DNA of 64,000 bases, from NCBI GenBank assembly GCA_965112735.1, contig OZ218965.1, positions 1-64,000 of the forward strand, read 5' to 3'. Of this stretch, positions 45,801 through 57,370 are shown piece by piece. Source of the stretch: Phaeosaccion multiseriatum. Taxonomy: Eukaryota > Ochrophyta, other classes. Position numbers and translations under genes: made by a program. Position 1 is the first letter of the stretch; each line of letters opens with the position of its first letter. The notes under the pieces were generated by a model. It did not search any database. It saw only the letters and a list, made by a program, of their open reading frames with translations, and was not told where the DNA came from.

Positions 45801-48800
45801 CCCCCCCTACTACACCACACACGCCCCTTAGGCCCTGACCCTGAACCTCGGCGACCTTCAGCGCTACCGAGTGCTCAACGGCTTCGACTCTATGGGCACA
45901 TCCATGACCACCTCTCTCAACACCTCTCTCAACACCTCTCTCAACACCTCTCTCAACACCTCTGTCGGCATGGAAGGGCTGCACTTGCGTGACTGGAGCG
46001 GTGCAGAGGCGCTCTATAGAGAGGCTTTCCTCATCGCCCCCGCTCGGGGCAAGGCGTGGTCACAGTTGGCGGTGCTGGCGCAGTACCGCAGAGACCCCCT
46101 CACTGCCTTCCACCACTTCCTCAGGGCCATGTGCGCGGAGGAGGGGGGGGGTGTTGCCGGCAAGGATAACCTCCAGGCCATTCACGCCAGGTAGGCTGGG
46201 GTAGGGTGGGTTGTATTGCCTTACATTACGTTATCTTGTGTTATGTGTGGGTAGTCGTTTTGGGTGTGTTTGGGGGGGGAGGGGGGGGGGGTTCTCTGTG
46301 TGTAGTTGTCCTGACACCAAGCACCAAGCGAGGGAGCAATCGACTCAACAACCCAACCAAACCGCCCCATACAGATGCAAGCAACAGCAGGCACAACTCT
46401 CTCCCGTGACGGCCCTGGACAGCCCCACCGCTGATGAGCACCGCCGCCGCTTCGTGCTGCACCTGGTGGCTCTCTGCGGCAACAACGTCGCCAGAGTGGA
46501 CCTGGAGGCCTTCGGAGGCCTCGGAGGGACAGCAGTGGATGGAGGAGGAGGCCTTCTCGCCGCGGTGCTGCGCCATCTCACTGGCTATGTGCAGCTCAGG
46601 CTCCTGCAGGAGGATGGCGCTGCCAATGCCGTATCACCAACTGCTGGAGCTGCAGGGGGCGACCCCACGGCCTTGGAGCTGCCCCTCTTCCTGTGCAAGG
46701 TCATGACCGTGGCGCTGTGCGGCAACATGTGCGCGCAACAAAGCTGGCTGGGGGCAGGAGCACAGGGACAGACAGACAAGCCGGTCTCAGGGGCGGTGCC
46801 GGGACAGAGGGGGGAGAGGGAGAGGGATGCGGGCGCGTGGGTGGAGGACACGGCTTGCAGTCAGGCTCTGGGGCTGTGCTTCGAACTGGCGGGGAGACTC
46901 TCGAGCTTGGGGCAGCACACAAGGGTCAGGGGGTGGGAGAAGGTACGTAAGGATACGTAAGAATATGTAAGGATATACATAGGGATATAGTAAGGATACG
47001 TAGGGATACATATACATTGGAGAGAAGTGGCGAGAAGTGGTTGGTCGGTAGTAGGGCAATAGAAAGGGTTGGTCGGTGGGTAGTGGGAGCCAGCCTCAAC
47101 CCATGCAATGCTCCTTTCCCCTTCGCTCCCTCCCTCCTCCACTGCCATCCATCCAGAGCACGGCTGCTGCCCTAGGGCTTTTCTGCGATTGGCTGCGCTG
47201 TCAGAGCTCTTTCGCAGAGGGAATGCGCAACACGCAGAAGGAACGCTTCGACATGACCATGCAGGGCCTCGTGTCCTTCATCAATCGGGTGGTTGGGGGG
47301 GGGGTGCTTCTATGGGGGGGGGCTGACTCCAAGCACCCCAAGCTCACCAAGCAGGCCGTGGATGAGATGATGCAGGAGATGGCAGTGCACGCGGAGGGAG
47401 TGGAGGTCTCCGAGGCTGTCATGTTGAGAGAGGACGTGGAGATGCAGGGCTTCCCGCCGCTGGAGCACCTGGTGGGGAAGAGGGCCGCCGCAGCAGCCGC
47501 AGTAGTTGGTGATTCGGTTGTAGCGGTTGGTGATACAGCGGAGGCTGGCGATACAGCTGCGGTACCTGTTGGTGACACGGCAAGAAACGGCAGCGTCGTC
47601 ATCAGTGTCGGAGGCACGGCACCGGAGGATGGCAGCAGAAGGGCGAGGAGGATGGCAATGGATGGGGCCGACAAAGAGTGGGCTGTGCGGACTCTGCGGC
47701 TGAGGGCCTTTGCAGAGGTGGCTGTGCTGCGTGGCTGGATAGCCAGGCACAGGGGGGAGGGGGGCGAGGAGGAACAGGACGAGGGGGGGGAGGAAGAGAA
47801 GGAGGAGGAGGAGGAGAAGGGGGTGGGGATGGCAGAGGACAGGCAGGGAGGGGGGCAGCTCGGGGGGGGGGAGCTGTACAGGACGCTAGACGGGCCGCTG
47901 TACGCCACAATTGTCGCAGCCTCCGCTGCGGCCAAGCACCAAGGTGAGGAGGGTGGGAGGGCAGAAGACCAGGACTACTGCTGATACGGCTGTATCGCCA
48001 ACTGTTGCTGCTGCTGCTGCTGCTGCTGCTTCTGTCTTCTCATGCTTCTCCTTCTCCTTCTTGTTCTGCCGTGCTGCAGGAGACAATGCCGGCTCTGCAA
48101 CTGGCTCTGGCTCTGGAGTCGAGGCCGTCGAGCAAGGGCAGGAGCAGGACATGCAGCAGTTGGTGGTACAGGAGCAGGAGCAGGAGCAGGACCCGCACGA
48201 GTTCTGGGGGCCGCCGAAGCCTCTTCCTCCAAAGGAGCCGCCACAGGAGCAGCAGTTGGTAGTACACCAGGAGCAAAACTCTGTTCAGCAGGCGCAGCCG
48301 CTCTCTGAAGAGCAGGAGCAGGAAATGCAGCAGTTGGTGATACAGGAGCAGCTGCTGCAGGCCGAGAGGGACGGAGAGCTGACCGCCACAGCCGTCGCCT
48401 TCGCCGGCCTGGGCCTCCTCGACGATGACGATGACGATGAGGGAGACACTGCTGTGTCACCAAGTGGTGCAGCTGCGGATGACCTGCAAGCGGCAGCGGC
48501 GGCGGCGGTAGCGGCTGTCACAGCAGAGGCCACGGGACAGCAGATACAGCAGTTGGTGGTACAGCCGCTCTATCACCACCCGCTGTCGTCGCCCCCCCCT
48601 CCCCCCCCGGGCTTCGGTCCGCCCGCGTCTGCGGGGGCAGGACGGGCCCTCTCGCCATCTGCGGAGGCAAAGCCTGCCGTATCACCAACGACTGGGGCAG
48701 TGGCTGTGGCCATCGGGAGCGACAAGAGGCCCTTGGTGCGCTGCGAGAGGCTGTGCAAAGAGTGCTCCAACACACTGGCGGAGGGGGAGGGGGAGTGCGC

Positions 48801-51302
48801 CTTTTGCGGGGCGGAGGTGGAGGTGAGTGAGTGGAGAGAGAGAGAAGGGGAGTGGGACGTCGGATGTGCTCGATTCGGGCCTTCCTCTCTCTCTCTTTGA
48901 TCTCTCCCTCTTCCTCTCCCTCTCTCTCTTTGTTTCCCTCTCTCTCCCTCTCCCCCTTTACGTCTCATCTACTGGTCCTGACAATCCCTACCCCGCGCTG
49001 TTGTTCCCTTGCGCTGCTCTTTCTTCCCTTGCGGTGTTCTGTGCTCCCTTGGGATGTTCTGTGGCAGGTCCCGTCCCTGCCCCCCGGGGGTGACGCGAAT
49101 GGCGATACGAGTGCCCCCTCGGGTGGTGTGTCTGTCTCTTCCGCCCCCCCCCCCACCGCCCCTCGCTCCTCCTCCATGCTCGCTGTGGACCTGGAGCAGG
49201 TCAGGAGGGAATCAAACAAAGCGTCCAGTTTGCGCTTGAGGCCGTCCCCCGGGGGGACAGGAGCAGGCTCGTCCCCCGCCAGGCATATGGGCATAGGGCA
49301 CGAGGGGCCTTTGCCTTTGATCATCATTGACGCTCCGAACGTCGCCATGCGGCATGGGCTCAAGAAGCGGTAAGCCTGGCAGTACTTATATGTGTTTGTG
49401 TTTGTAGGAGCGTGCTTTTGGCTTCTCTGTGTAATGTGTAATGGAGTGGGTGTGCTTTTGGCTTCTCCTCGGAGTTGTTTGGGCGAAGGGAAAAGGAAGA
49501 GAGCACAATCGGATCATGTGTGCCCTGACAATTCCTTGAATTCCTTCCTTACTGACTGAGTGAGGCATGTTTGCTTGCATACAGACAACCAACCAACAAC
49601 ACCAAACGTTATGTATGAACGGTCGACCGAATGGTTGTTTAACGGAATGAATGCTCCTCTACGGAACATTCTATGTTTTGTTTCCCAGATTCTCTTCCGA
49701 AGGGGTCCGCCTGGCGCTCGAGTTCTTCCGCACCGCCGGACACAGGGTTCTGGGCTTCCTGCCGGGTGAGAGTCAGAGAGATAGCTTAGAGGTATACGGG
49801 TAGGAACATGGGCCATGCGTGTCGCCCCATCCCGTGTGCCTGCGTGCCCCATACGCCTCTAATCGAATCCTTCCCTCCCGCTCCATACGCCTCTATCATG
49901 TGACCCCTGCCCAGACTATTACATGGACCAGGAGCGTCGCAATGGGCTCGTGCGTGCGCAGAAGCTCGGGCTTGGGCAGGTGCGGCCGTCGCAAGTGCCT
50001 GACGACTGTGCCTTGCTGCAGGTAAGCGGCAGTGAGGGGGGGGGGGAGAAGGGACGGGGGGGCGGAGGGAGGGAGGGAGGGAGGGAGACAGAGGGGGAGT
50101 AAGGAAGGGGGACCTACGTCACATGGGACTTGCTCGAACTCTGACTCTGTTTTACCCCCCACTGTCCTACCCGTATGCCTGTACCATGCCCTGTCCACCC
50201 CATCCGCTGCCATCCCTTCAGGCCCTGGTGGACGAGGGGCTGCTCATCGCCACTCCTGCCCAGGACTACGACGACAGGTAGGGATGGATGGCAGTGGATG
50301 GCTTGCAGAGGGGATCTGCCCTTCACTGACTGACTGTCGTGAGCAGTCCACGGCAGCTCACCAGTTGGCCTCTGCTACCCTCTCAAAGAAGGGACAATTC
50401 TTTTCTTGTATTTGGCCTAGCCACTGACCAAATGTCCGCTTCTATTGGCTCTGGGCCCAAATCATTGCCTTATCCTTTGCATTACAATCACAGCTACTGC
50501 ATCAAGTACGCAAGGGGCCACGGGGGCTATGTCGTTAGCAACGACATGTACAGGTAACGAAAGGACCTGTTGGTGATACAGTGGCACAGAGAGGCCAGAG
50601 AGGAGGGGCACATGGGGAGGGTAGGGGTGGACGCAGGAGGGGAGGGAGGGTTAGTGGTGGAGTTAGCGGTGGGGCTTTCGTCATTGAGTTTGTGATACGT
50701 TTCTCTTGCTCTGATCTCATCCAGTGCTGCCTCCTCCCCGCCTGGAATGGGTGTCCGGCGCTGTTGGTGGTTGGCGACGACTCATTGCGACCCTTCCTCC
50801 CTTCCTTCTCAGAGACCATGTGAAGGGCATCGAGGAGCGAAAGGCTCGCGCCTCTGCAGCCAAGTGGATTAAGACACACGTCATCAGCTTCACTTTCGTG
50901 CAGTCGGAGTTCATGCCCAACCCGTGAGTGTGTTGCATCGCTTGGGTCTGGGCCCGGGTCTGGTCTGAGCTTGGGCTGCATCGCATGGGGAAAGAGGAGG
51001 GGGCCCCCCTTCCTCCCCCAATTGATGCTGGCCCTCCCCATCGCTGGTTGAAGCTTTAGATGCTACTTGATGTCAGGAGGGCGGGGCTGTTGCTGCAGGG
51101 TCAGCAAGGCGTTGCTTGCACGGTCACTGACGCCTCTCTCCTTCTCTCCATCCCTCTCCTCTCGCTCTCCCTCCCTTCCCCCTCCCTTTCTCTCTCTCCT
51201 CTTGTCTTCCTCCTCCCTCTTCTCCCTGTTCGCTCTCTTGTCTCCCCTCATCACGCCCCCTTTGCTTTGTACAACAGCGACTTCTCCTTTGGCAAGGGTT
51301 GA
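41528..51302 (+). CDS. EST1/SMG5-7-like protein fused to an NYN (Zc3h12a-type) endonuclease
   Basis: Thirteen exons: 41528-44160, 44352-45491, 45832-46190, 46375-46942, 47157-47943, 48080-48822, 49068-49369, 49689-49765, 49915-50021, 50222-50277, 50494-50553, 50813-50923 and 51278-51302, about 2,320 residues. All joins keep phase; exon 1 needs one base at a 12-G run (43606-43617). Residues 1-880 are low complexity (Gly, Gln, Arg-Asp). EST1/SMG features follow: LWDKLSRCRSTLSKALG, then GDLQRYR...LYREAFLIAPARGKAWSQLA, QYRRDPLTAFHHF, and LREDVEMQGFPPLEHL. A CxxC-x10-CxxC zinc ribbon (about 2050-2070) precedes the nuclease: LIIIDAPNVAMRHG, DYDDSYCIKYARG, GGYVVSNDMYRDHV and FTFVQSEFMP, collinear with Regnase-1. 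It suggests mRNA decay, perhaps nonsense-mediated. ATG 41528 was chosen because the upstream frame start is a GTG. Confidence 0.82.
42857..43285 (+). repeat. CAG and GGA runs in EST1-NYN exon 1
   Basis: (CAG)n at 42857-42890, (GGA)n at 42939-42982 and CAG-rich 43055-43285 encode poly-Gln and poly-Gly within the coding frame. TTGGTGATA and TGGTAGTA copies lie between CAG runs (43082 and 43160). Confidence 0.9.
45907..45963 (+). repeat. 15-bp in-frame repeat (TSLNT)n
   Basis: CACCTCTCTCAACAC units, about four copies in exon 3 of the EST1-NYN gene, insert Asn-Thr-Ser-Leu repeats between the first two helices of the TPR-like domain, where a surface loop would sit. Confidence 0.9.
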
Positions 51303-52697
51303 GCCTAAAGGGTTGAGCAAATGTACGCAAGCAAGGCATGCTTGAGCCTAGCCTCTCTGCGCAAGGAAGGCATGGACCGAAGTCACTTCTTTCTCTCTCT
51401 CTCTCTCGCAGGGCAGACATGAGACATGAGGCAATGGTGACGAAATGACACGAGGCAGGCCGTAGTGCCGCACACTCACCATGGACTTGTATGGCCTGGT
51501 CTCGCCTCGCGCTTGGTCGACCTGTGCATTGCCATCCATCCACTGCCATCCACGGCCATCAACGGCGGAGAGGAAGGTTTTCGGATCGCTCGTAGGGGTA
51601 CCGCTGCGTCCACCACCGGGAGAGGGGGGGTGTGGAGGGAAGGCAGTGGATGGCAGCAGATGCCCGCTTGCGTCGGTGAGGCCCACACAGGAGAGGGGCA
51701 GAGGAGTGCAGGAAGGGGAAGGGCGCTCCGGACTAGAGACATGCACACTTTGGGCACAGAGACAAGCGCAGCACGCGCACGCCATGCGGCATCAGCAGAT
51801 CGTCACACCTACATGCTTCAGAGCAGATCGTCACACCTACATGCTTCAGAGCTTCAGCGTGTCTATGTCTCGAAGAGGGGGAGGGAAGCGAAGCCGAGAA
51901 ATGTACCTGCTTCAGAGATTCAGAGGCGTTTTGGAAGCGAAGCAGAGATATGTACTCGTAAGGGAGGGAACAGTGCAGTGCAGAGGCCACGGACGGGGAA
52001 GGGCCACGCCACACACACACACACACGCACGCAGGGAAGAAGGAAGCCGGCACAGGCCTGGAGGGGTCGAGCTCACGCAGGGGGGCTGGGGCTAAGCTCG
52101 ATGCCCCCCCCCCCCATCAGAGCAATTAGTGCAGTGTTCTGTCCTGACGCCAAGTACAGCGTGGTGCGAAGGAGTGAAGTGAAGCGACGAAGCGAAGCGC
52201 GTGTAAGTCACAGTTGGCGCAGTCATGGGCGCCGCACGCGCCTTCCGGCAATGTATTGGGAGTGCAGGGTCAGAGCAGAGGCCGTATCACCAACTCCTCC
52301 GTTCCACAAGAGGGAGGCCCTCTGTATCACCAACTGCTTGACATGATCTGTCAACGGATCCTATTGGCCGATAGAGGACACATGCTTGAGTGGCACAGTG
52401 CGAGAGTGGAGGAAGTAGGGAGAGAGCGGAGCAGGGCGGGGAAGTCCACCGGGCTTGTCGGCTGCGACAGCAGCGCAGCAGCAGCAGTTGGTGATACAGA
52501 AGACGCATCGGCAGATGGTGATACAGCGCACACCTCTTCTCGGCCGAAGCCCAGGGGGGCCGTCCCCTCCTGGGGGGGCGAGGGAGAGGGCTCGTTTCCT
52601 GTATGGCCGACTTCCTCGTGCTCACTGCACTCTGTATTTGATTTTTTAATATATATACAACACCCACACTGCAGCTCTCATGGTCCCTGCTCACTTG
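51303..52697. other. Intergenic between convergent genes
   Basis: No supported exon. There is a 27-bp tandem (CAGATCGTCACACCTACATG) at 51798-51851, and C-rich copies of the dispersed motif at 51531-51563. TTGGTGATA copies in both orientations lie at about 52282, 52325, 52487 and 52517. A TTTTTTAATATATATA stretch at 52641-52656 may be a 3'-end signal for the minus-strand gene. Confidence 0.5.
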
Positions 52698-55600
52698 CTA
52701 CTGCTGGGCGGCGCGTAGGGCCGTTGCTATCTTCTCCCGTCGGGCCTGAGAGGATTGTTGTAGGGAGGAAGCATGGCAGACCAGAGCCGAGCCGAGAGCC
52801 GAGCCGAGCAGAGCACAGGAGTGAGTGCACATCAGATCATTTAGGGAGATGGAAAAGGCCACACAGGGGGGCACTTGGTGTCAGAGGGTTAGGGTTAGTA
52901 CTTGATGTCAGAGGGTTAGGGTTAGTACTTGGTGTCAGAGGGTTAGGGTTAGTGTTAAGCCCTCTCCCCTTGCACACTCCCCACCCTTGGCGTGTCAAAA
53001 GCAATCCCTCGCTTGTGTTGTGTAGAGGACTTTGCTTTGCTTTGCTTTTGCTTCTGTACTATAAAGGCTTCTGCTGCACCCCCACTCTCACACTCTCCCT
53101 CCACCCTCAACGCCGCCCTCACTCCATCTCCGGGCATACGGGCACGGGTACTGACCTTGCACCTTTTGAGGTCCTCCCCCCCCCCCGCGAGGGGCAAGAG
53201 CTCATCTGTCCATCGCCTTGCCTCCAAGAGACGCCCCACCTCCAAGCACGTCAGGCCCTGATGGCACATGATGGCACATGATGGGACATGATGGGACATG
53301 CCCCAGAGGCAGGTGGGGGTGTAGAGAGAGGGGGGAGGGAGGGAGGGGAGGGAGGGAAGGAGGGAGAAAGAGTGGGAGGGAGGAGGGAGGGAAGGAGGGA
53401 GGGAGGGAGGGAGGGAGAGAGGGAGAGAGAGAGGGAGGGAGGGAGGGAGGGAGAGTGGGAGGGAGGAGGGAGGGAGGGAGGGAGAGAAAGGCAGTCGGAG
53501 AGAGGGGGGTAGAGAGAGAGGGAGAGACAGCCAGAGAGCCACAGCAGGCAGTCAGTCGGGAAGGACAGTTGGAAAGGGCAATCTTGATGATGACACCAGA
53601 GAGACCCAACGGGGCACAGCACCCAGACAGGGGGGCGAAGAGCAAGCCAGGTATATGGGTAACACGCCAGGCATGTGGGCAGAGCATTCAACAGAGACGC
53701 ACCCCCCTCAACCCTCTCCCCTCACCAGAGCGTTGAGCATCTTAATCTGGGTGTCTGAGTCCCTGAGTCTCCTCGCCAGGGCCAGACACGCAGTGTAGTA
53801 CTCCACCGCCAGCTGTGATTTCCCCAGGCGCTTGCTCACTGTGCCGAGATTTCCGAGGGCCCTGACCTCGAGGGCCGCCCATCCTCCACAACGGGCAAGG
53901 CACAGCGCAGAGGAGAACAGGGAGGCAGCCTCCTGCGAGGCACAGAGTAGAGGGAAGAGGGGGGGATGGCAGTGGATGGGGAGGTAGAGGGAAGAGGGGG
54001 GGATGGCAGTGGATGGGGAGGTGCGAGCGCGTGAGTGGATCGACTCCCACAGGAAGGCCCTTCCCTTGGCTCTTTGCAGTGGCCCCTCTGAGGCACTTTC
54101 CCCCTCATGCCTCCCCATCGACTGCCATCCACTGCCATCCCTCCCCTCGTCTGACCTTGATAGAGTCGGTGGTGTTGAGGTTGAAAAGGGCGTTGGCCTT
54201 ATCGATGGAGGCGCCGACCGACAGAGGGGTCAGGGAGGGGGGGGTTACGGCAGAGGCAAAGGCTGCAGTGGGCAGAGGAGGAGGAGGGGGGTGGCAGAGG
54301 ATGGGGACGGGGAGGAGAGAGGAACGGAGGGAGACAAGAGAGAGAGAGAGACAGGCAGGGAGAGATGAGGGGAGGGATGAGAGAGGGAGAGAGAGGGAGA
54401 GACAGACAGAGAGACAGACAGAGAGAGGAAGAGGAGAGAGAGAGAGGAGGAGAGAGAATGAGAGACAGGGGCAGAAGGGGGGGGGAAGGGGCGAGGCGGA
54501 GAGTGATGATGGATCCTCATCCCCCCCATCCACTGCCATCCTCCATCTGAGAGACACCTCCCTCTCCTCACCCTTGAAGCCGAGGAGATGCTCTCTGAGC
54601 TTTGCTCGGTCGTCGCCATCTGCAGTCGCCGCCATGAGCTCGGAGAAATGCAGGCGGATCTTGCCATCCCACAGTGGAGCCTGCCCGCCTGCTGAATCAC
54701 CAACTGCTGCTGTATCACCAACGGCTACTGTAGGATTGACCACTGTGTCACCACCTGCTGCTGGTGGCGGTGCTGCTGGTGGTGCTGCTGGTGCTGCCAT
54801 TAGAGGAGGTGGGTGAAGGTGTTCAGTTTCTCCTCCTCCCCCTGGTCCACACAGAGGAGTACCTCCCCTCCACTGCCCCCTCTCCTGCCTTTCTCCCTCT
54901 GTGGCTGCTGCGTTGGCGGCCTCACAACCGTCACAAGTGTCACAACTTGCTGCGGCTCTCTCTGTGTAGCAGAGCACCAACTGCAGGTGCGCGTGCCTCT
55001 TGAGGACGGCACAGCGGTGGGCATACGCGTCCCCATCCACTGCCATCCCCATCCCCATCTCCCCTCCGCTCCCCCATCCACTGCCATCCCCTCTCCCCTC
55101 CGCCCCCTCCAACGCGCGGAGCGCCAGCAGGAAGGCCTCCTCTGCCGCTTTGGAAAGCGCACCGCACCTTCGCGTGAGTACGTCCCCCCTCAGTCGCCAG
55201 GCCTTGGCCTCGAGGAGCACCACGTCACGCTTATCCTCGTAGCGAGAGGTCACAATTGGCGCAGCTTTGAGAGGAGACAACAACGTGGCTAGGGACGGCT
55301 TGAGGGGAAGGAGCCCCTCGGTTGTGCCATCTGTGACTTTGCTGCTGCTCAAAGTGTCAGGAACGCTTCTGCTGCTACTACTGCTACTGCTGCCGCTGGC
55401 CTTACTGCTCCTACTCCTGCTGCTGGTCTCACTACTGCTACTGCTACCACCCTCAATACTACTGGTGCTAACGCTACTGTCCTTACTGCTGCTGCCCTTT
55501 TCGTTCTCCAATGCGACGGCCGCGCGGATAGCGGTGAGCGCGCGGTGCAGCAGCTGCAGAGGCTCCTCCCCCTCCTCCTCCTCCCTGTTTTTCTCCTGCC

Positions 55601-57107
55601 ATCTGCGACGTCGCTGTAGCCACTCCTCCTCCTCCTCCTCCTCTCTCTGCTGCTGCTGCTGCTCCTCACTTGCCGCTACTCCTCCTGCTGCTGAAGCTGC
55701 TGCTGTATCATCAGCTGTGGCCCCCGCTGCTGCTGCTGCTGCTGCTGTATCACCAGCTGCGACCCCTGCTGCAGTATCACCAACTGTTCTACCTACAACT
55801 GCTGTACCACCAACCGCGTGCAGGGCCTGTGCCCTCGAGAGGAGCGCCTTGGCCTGCTTAAGCAGTGCTGCGCGAGGCGTATCACCAACTGCTGTATAAC
55901 CACCAGCGTCCCCCTTCCCACCATCCCCCCCCCCCTCATGGCCGTCCTTCTCGTCCTCCTTCTCCCCCTCACGACCCTCCTTGTCCTCCTCCTCCTTGAC
56001 CCGTTGGAGGGTCGTCCCAATGGAGGAAAAGCTGTCGCTGCGGTCATGCCCCGACGTCCCCTCTGTCCTCCGCCGCACACCTCCTGCCCCCCCTGCCCCT
56101 CGCCCTGGGCCTCCTCCATGAGGCCGGGCCCCTCCTCCCTTCCCTCCGGGCTGCTCCGTCATTCCCTCGTCCCTGAGGCGGGAAGGGAGGCGGGAAGGGG
56201 GAGGCACGGGCCACCGCAGCACACCCGCGTTGCCCTCCACGAAAGCCTGCAGACTGACGTAGGTTGGCGACGACGGTGCAGAGGAATAAGAGGAGGAGGA
56301 GGAGGAGGAGGAAGAGGAAGTGGAGTGTGGACCGCTTGAGGACAGTCGAGCGCCTCGGGCCTGACGACCTGTGGAGCGTGCGCTGCGTGAGTGTGCTGCG
56401 CTACGTGAGTGTGGGTGCGTGTGACTGAAGCCCTCCACCCCGAGGTTGTGTACCAGGGTGTGCCTGACGGAGGAGTCAAAGGGGTCGACGTAGCTGAGCC
56501 CGAAGGCCGTCTTGACGCTACCGTAGCGCATGAGGAAGCTTCCTGGGCTCGCTCCCACGAGGAGGTGTTCCGCGTCTTGGCGAGAGAGGTGTCCGTGGAA
56601 CCAAGCGTGCACCTTTCCGTTGTTCGGGTCCAGCACAGAGGCTCTGGCCTTGGCGAGACACTCGGAGACGGGGTACACGGGCCCGAAGCGGCCCACAAAG
56701 TTTTGGAAGTCGCTCAGCTGACAGATGGGGGCGGCGGCTGAGGGGGGGGGTGCTGCGGCTGCATGGCCCGAGGAGGGGGGTTGGGGGGGTGCCTCTCCCG
56801 TGCTCCCACCGCCCGGCGTAACCACACCGCCCATGACGCTATAGCGCAGCACGAGCTCCAGCGGCGCCGCTGCTTGTGCAGAAGACAAGAAGGAGGGCAG
56901 CGAGGTCGCGGCCAGGGCCCTGTCCGCCTTCTCGACCGAGTCCATGTAGGACACGAGCTTGTCCCACGGCACAGAGGCTCGACCAGGGAAGGCTGCTTGC
57001 CTGTCGGGAGTAGCATTGGACGAAAGGAGGTAAAAATAAGCATAAGGAGGGAAGGGTATCTCGTATCTGATATCTCACCAGAAGGTCAGCGTGAAGTCTT
57101 CCTCCAT
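52698..57107 (-). CDS. SH2-domain protein with TPR-like C-terminus
   Basis: Six exons: 57107-57079, 57000-54572, 54262-54156, 53932-53726, 53257-53156 and 52745-52698, all in phase, 973 residues. The N-terminus FTLTFWQAAFPGRASVPWDK resembles the segment before SH2 in STAT-like and plant SH2 proteins. The SH2 domain (about 140-290) has WFHGHLSRQDAEHLL and GSFLMRYG, with the phosphotyrosine-binding Arg of FLVR kept; a Ser-rich insert splits its C-terminal half. A long low-complexity region follows, with poly-Ser and VGDTA repeats from the TTGGTGATA motif. The C-terminus has helical repeats like TPRs (FLLALRALEGAEG, FSSALCLARCGGW, LGNLGTVSKRLGKSQLAVEY). It suggests a phosphotyrosine-signalling adaptor. 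Without the short first exon no ATG is available, which supports that model. Confidence 0.82.
52873..52955. repeat. Interstitial telomere-like repeat, 31-bp units
   Basis: Three units of TTGGTGTCAGAGGGTTAGGG followed by TTAGTAC, each with two TTAGGG-phase hexamers, lie in the last intron of the SH2 gene. Confidence 0.9.
53326..53520. repeat. (GGGA)n purine tract in SH2 gene intron 4
   Basis: About 190 bp of almost pure G/A on the plus strand, hence C/T on the transcript. It is a long polypyrimidine stretch upstream of the 53257 acceptor. A (GATGGGACAT)n run at 53261-53300 lies between. Confidence 0.9.
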
Positions 57108-57370
57108 CAACACCCTCTTCAAAATACGCCCGAGTTGCTGCTACTGCTGCTACTTCAATTTGGATGATGATGATGGCGATGGTGGTGACGATATTGAGGT
57201 GGAGAATCGCGGCATTTTGCCTTGCAAAGGCTTTTCCGCATGGCTTTGAAGAGTTCGTGATCTCTCGCAGAAGAAATTGATGAGAAAAATGAAGTGGGCA
57301 GATCGCGTGTTGGTAATTCAATTATTGGAGCACAGATGGCAAGCACATTGCGTGAAAACCTGCGTTGTTC
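57108..57370. promoter_or_regulatory. Bidirectional promoter, SH2/lumen protein
   Basis: Divergent ATGs are 263 bp apart. A CAATTATTGG stretch near 57318-57327 contains an inverted CCAAT box (ATTGG). Its role is inferred. Confidence 0.45.

Noticed and set aside
51303-52346. 293-codon plus ORF after the EST1-NYN gene
   Set aside because: It consists of tandem repeats and dispersed motifs and has no splice link to the gene, which ends at TGA 51300-51302.
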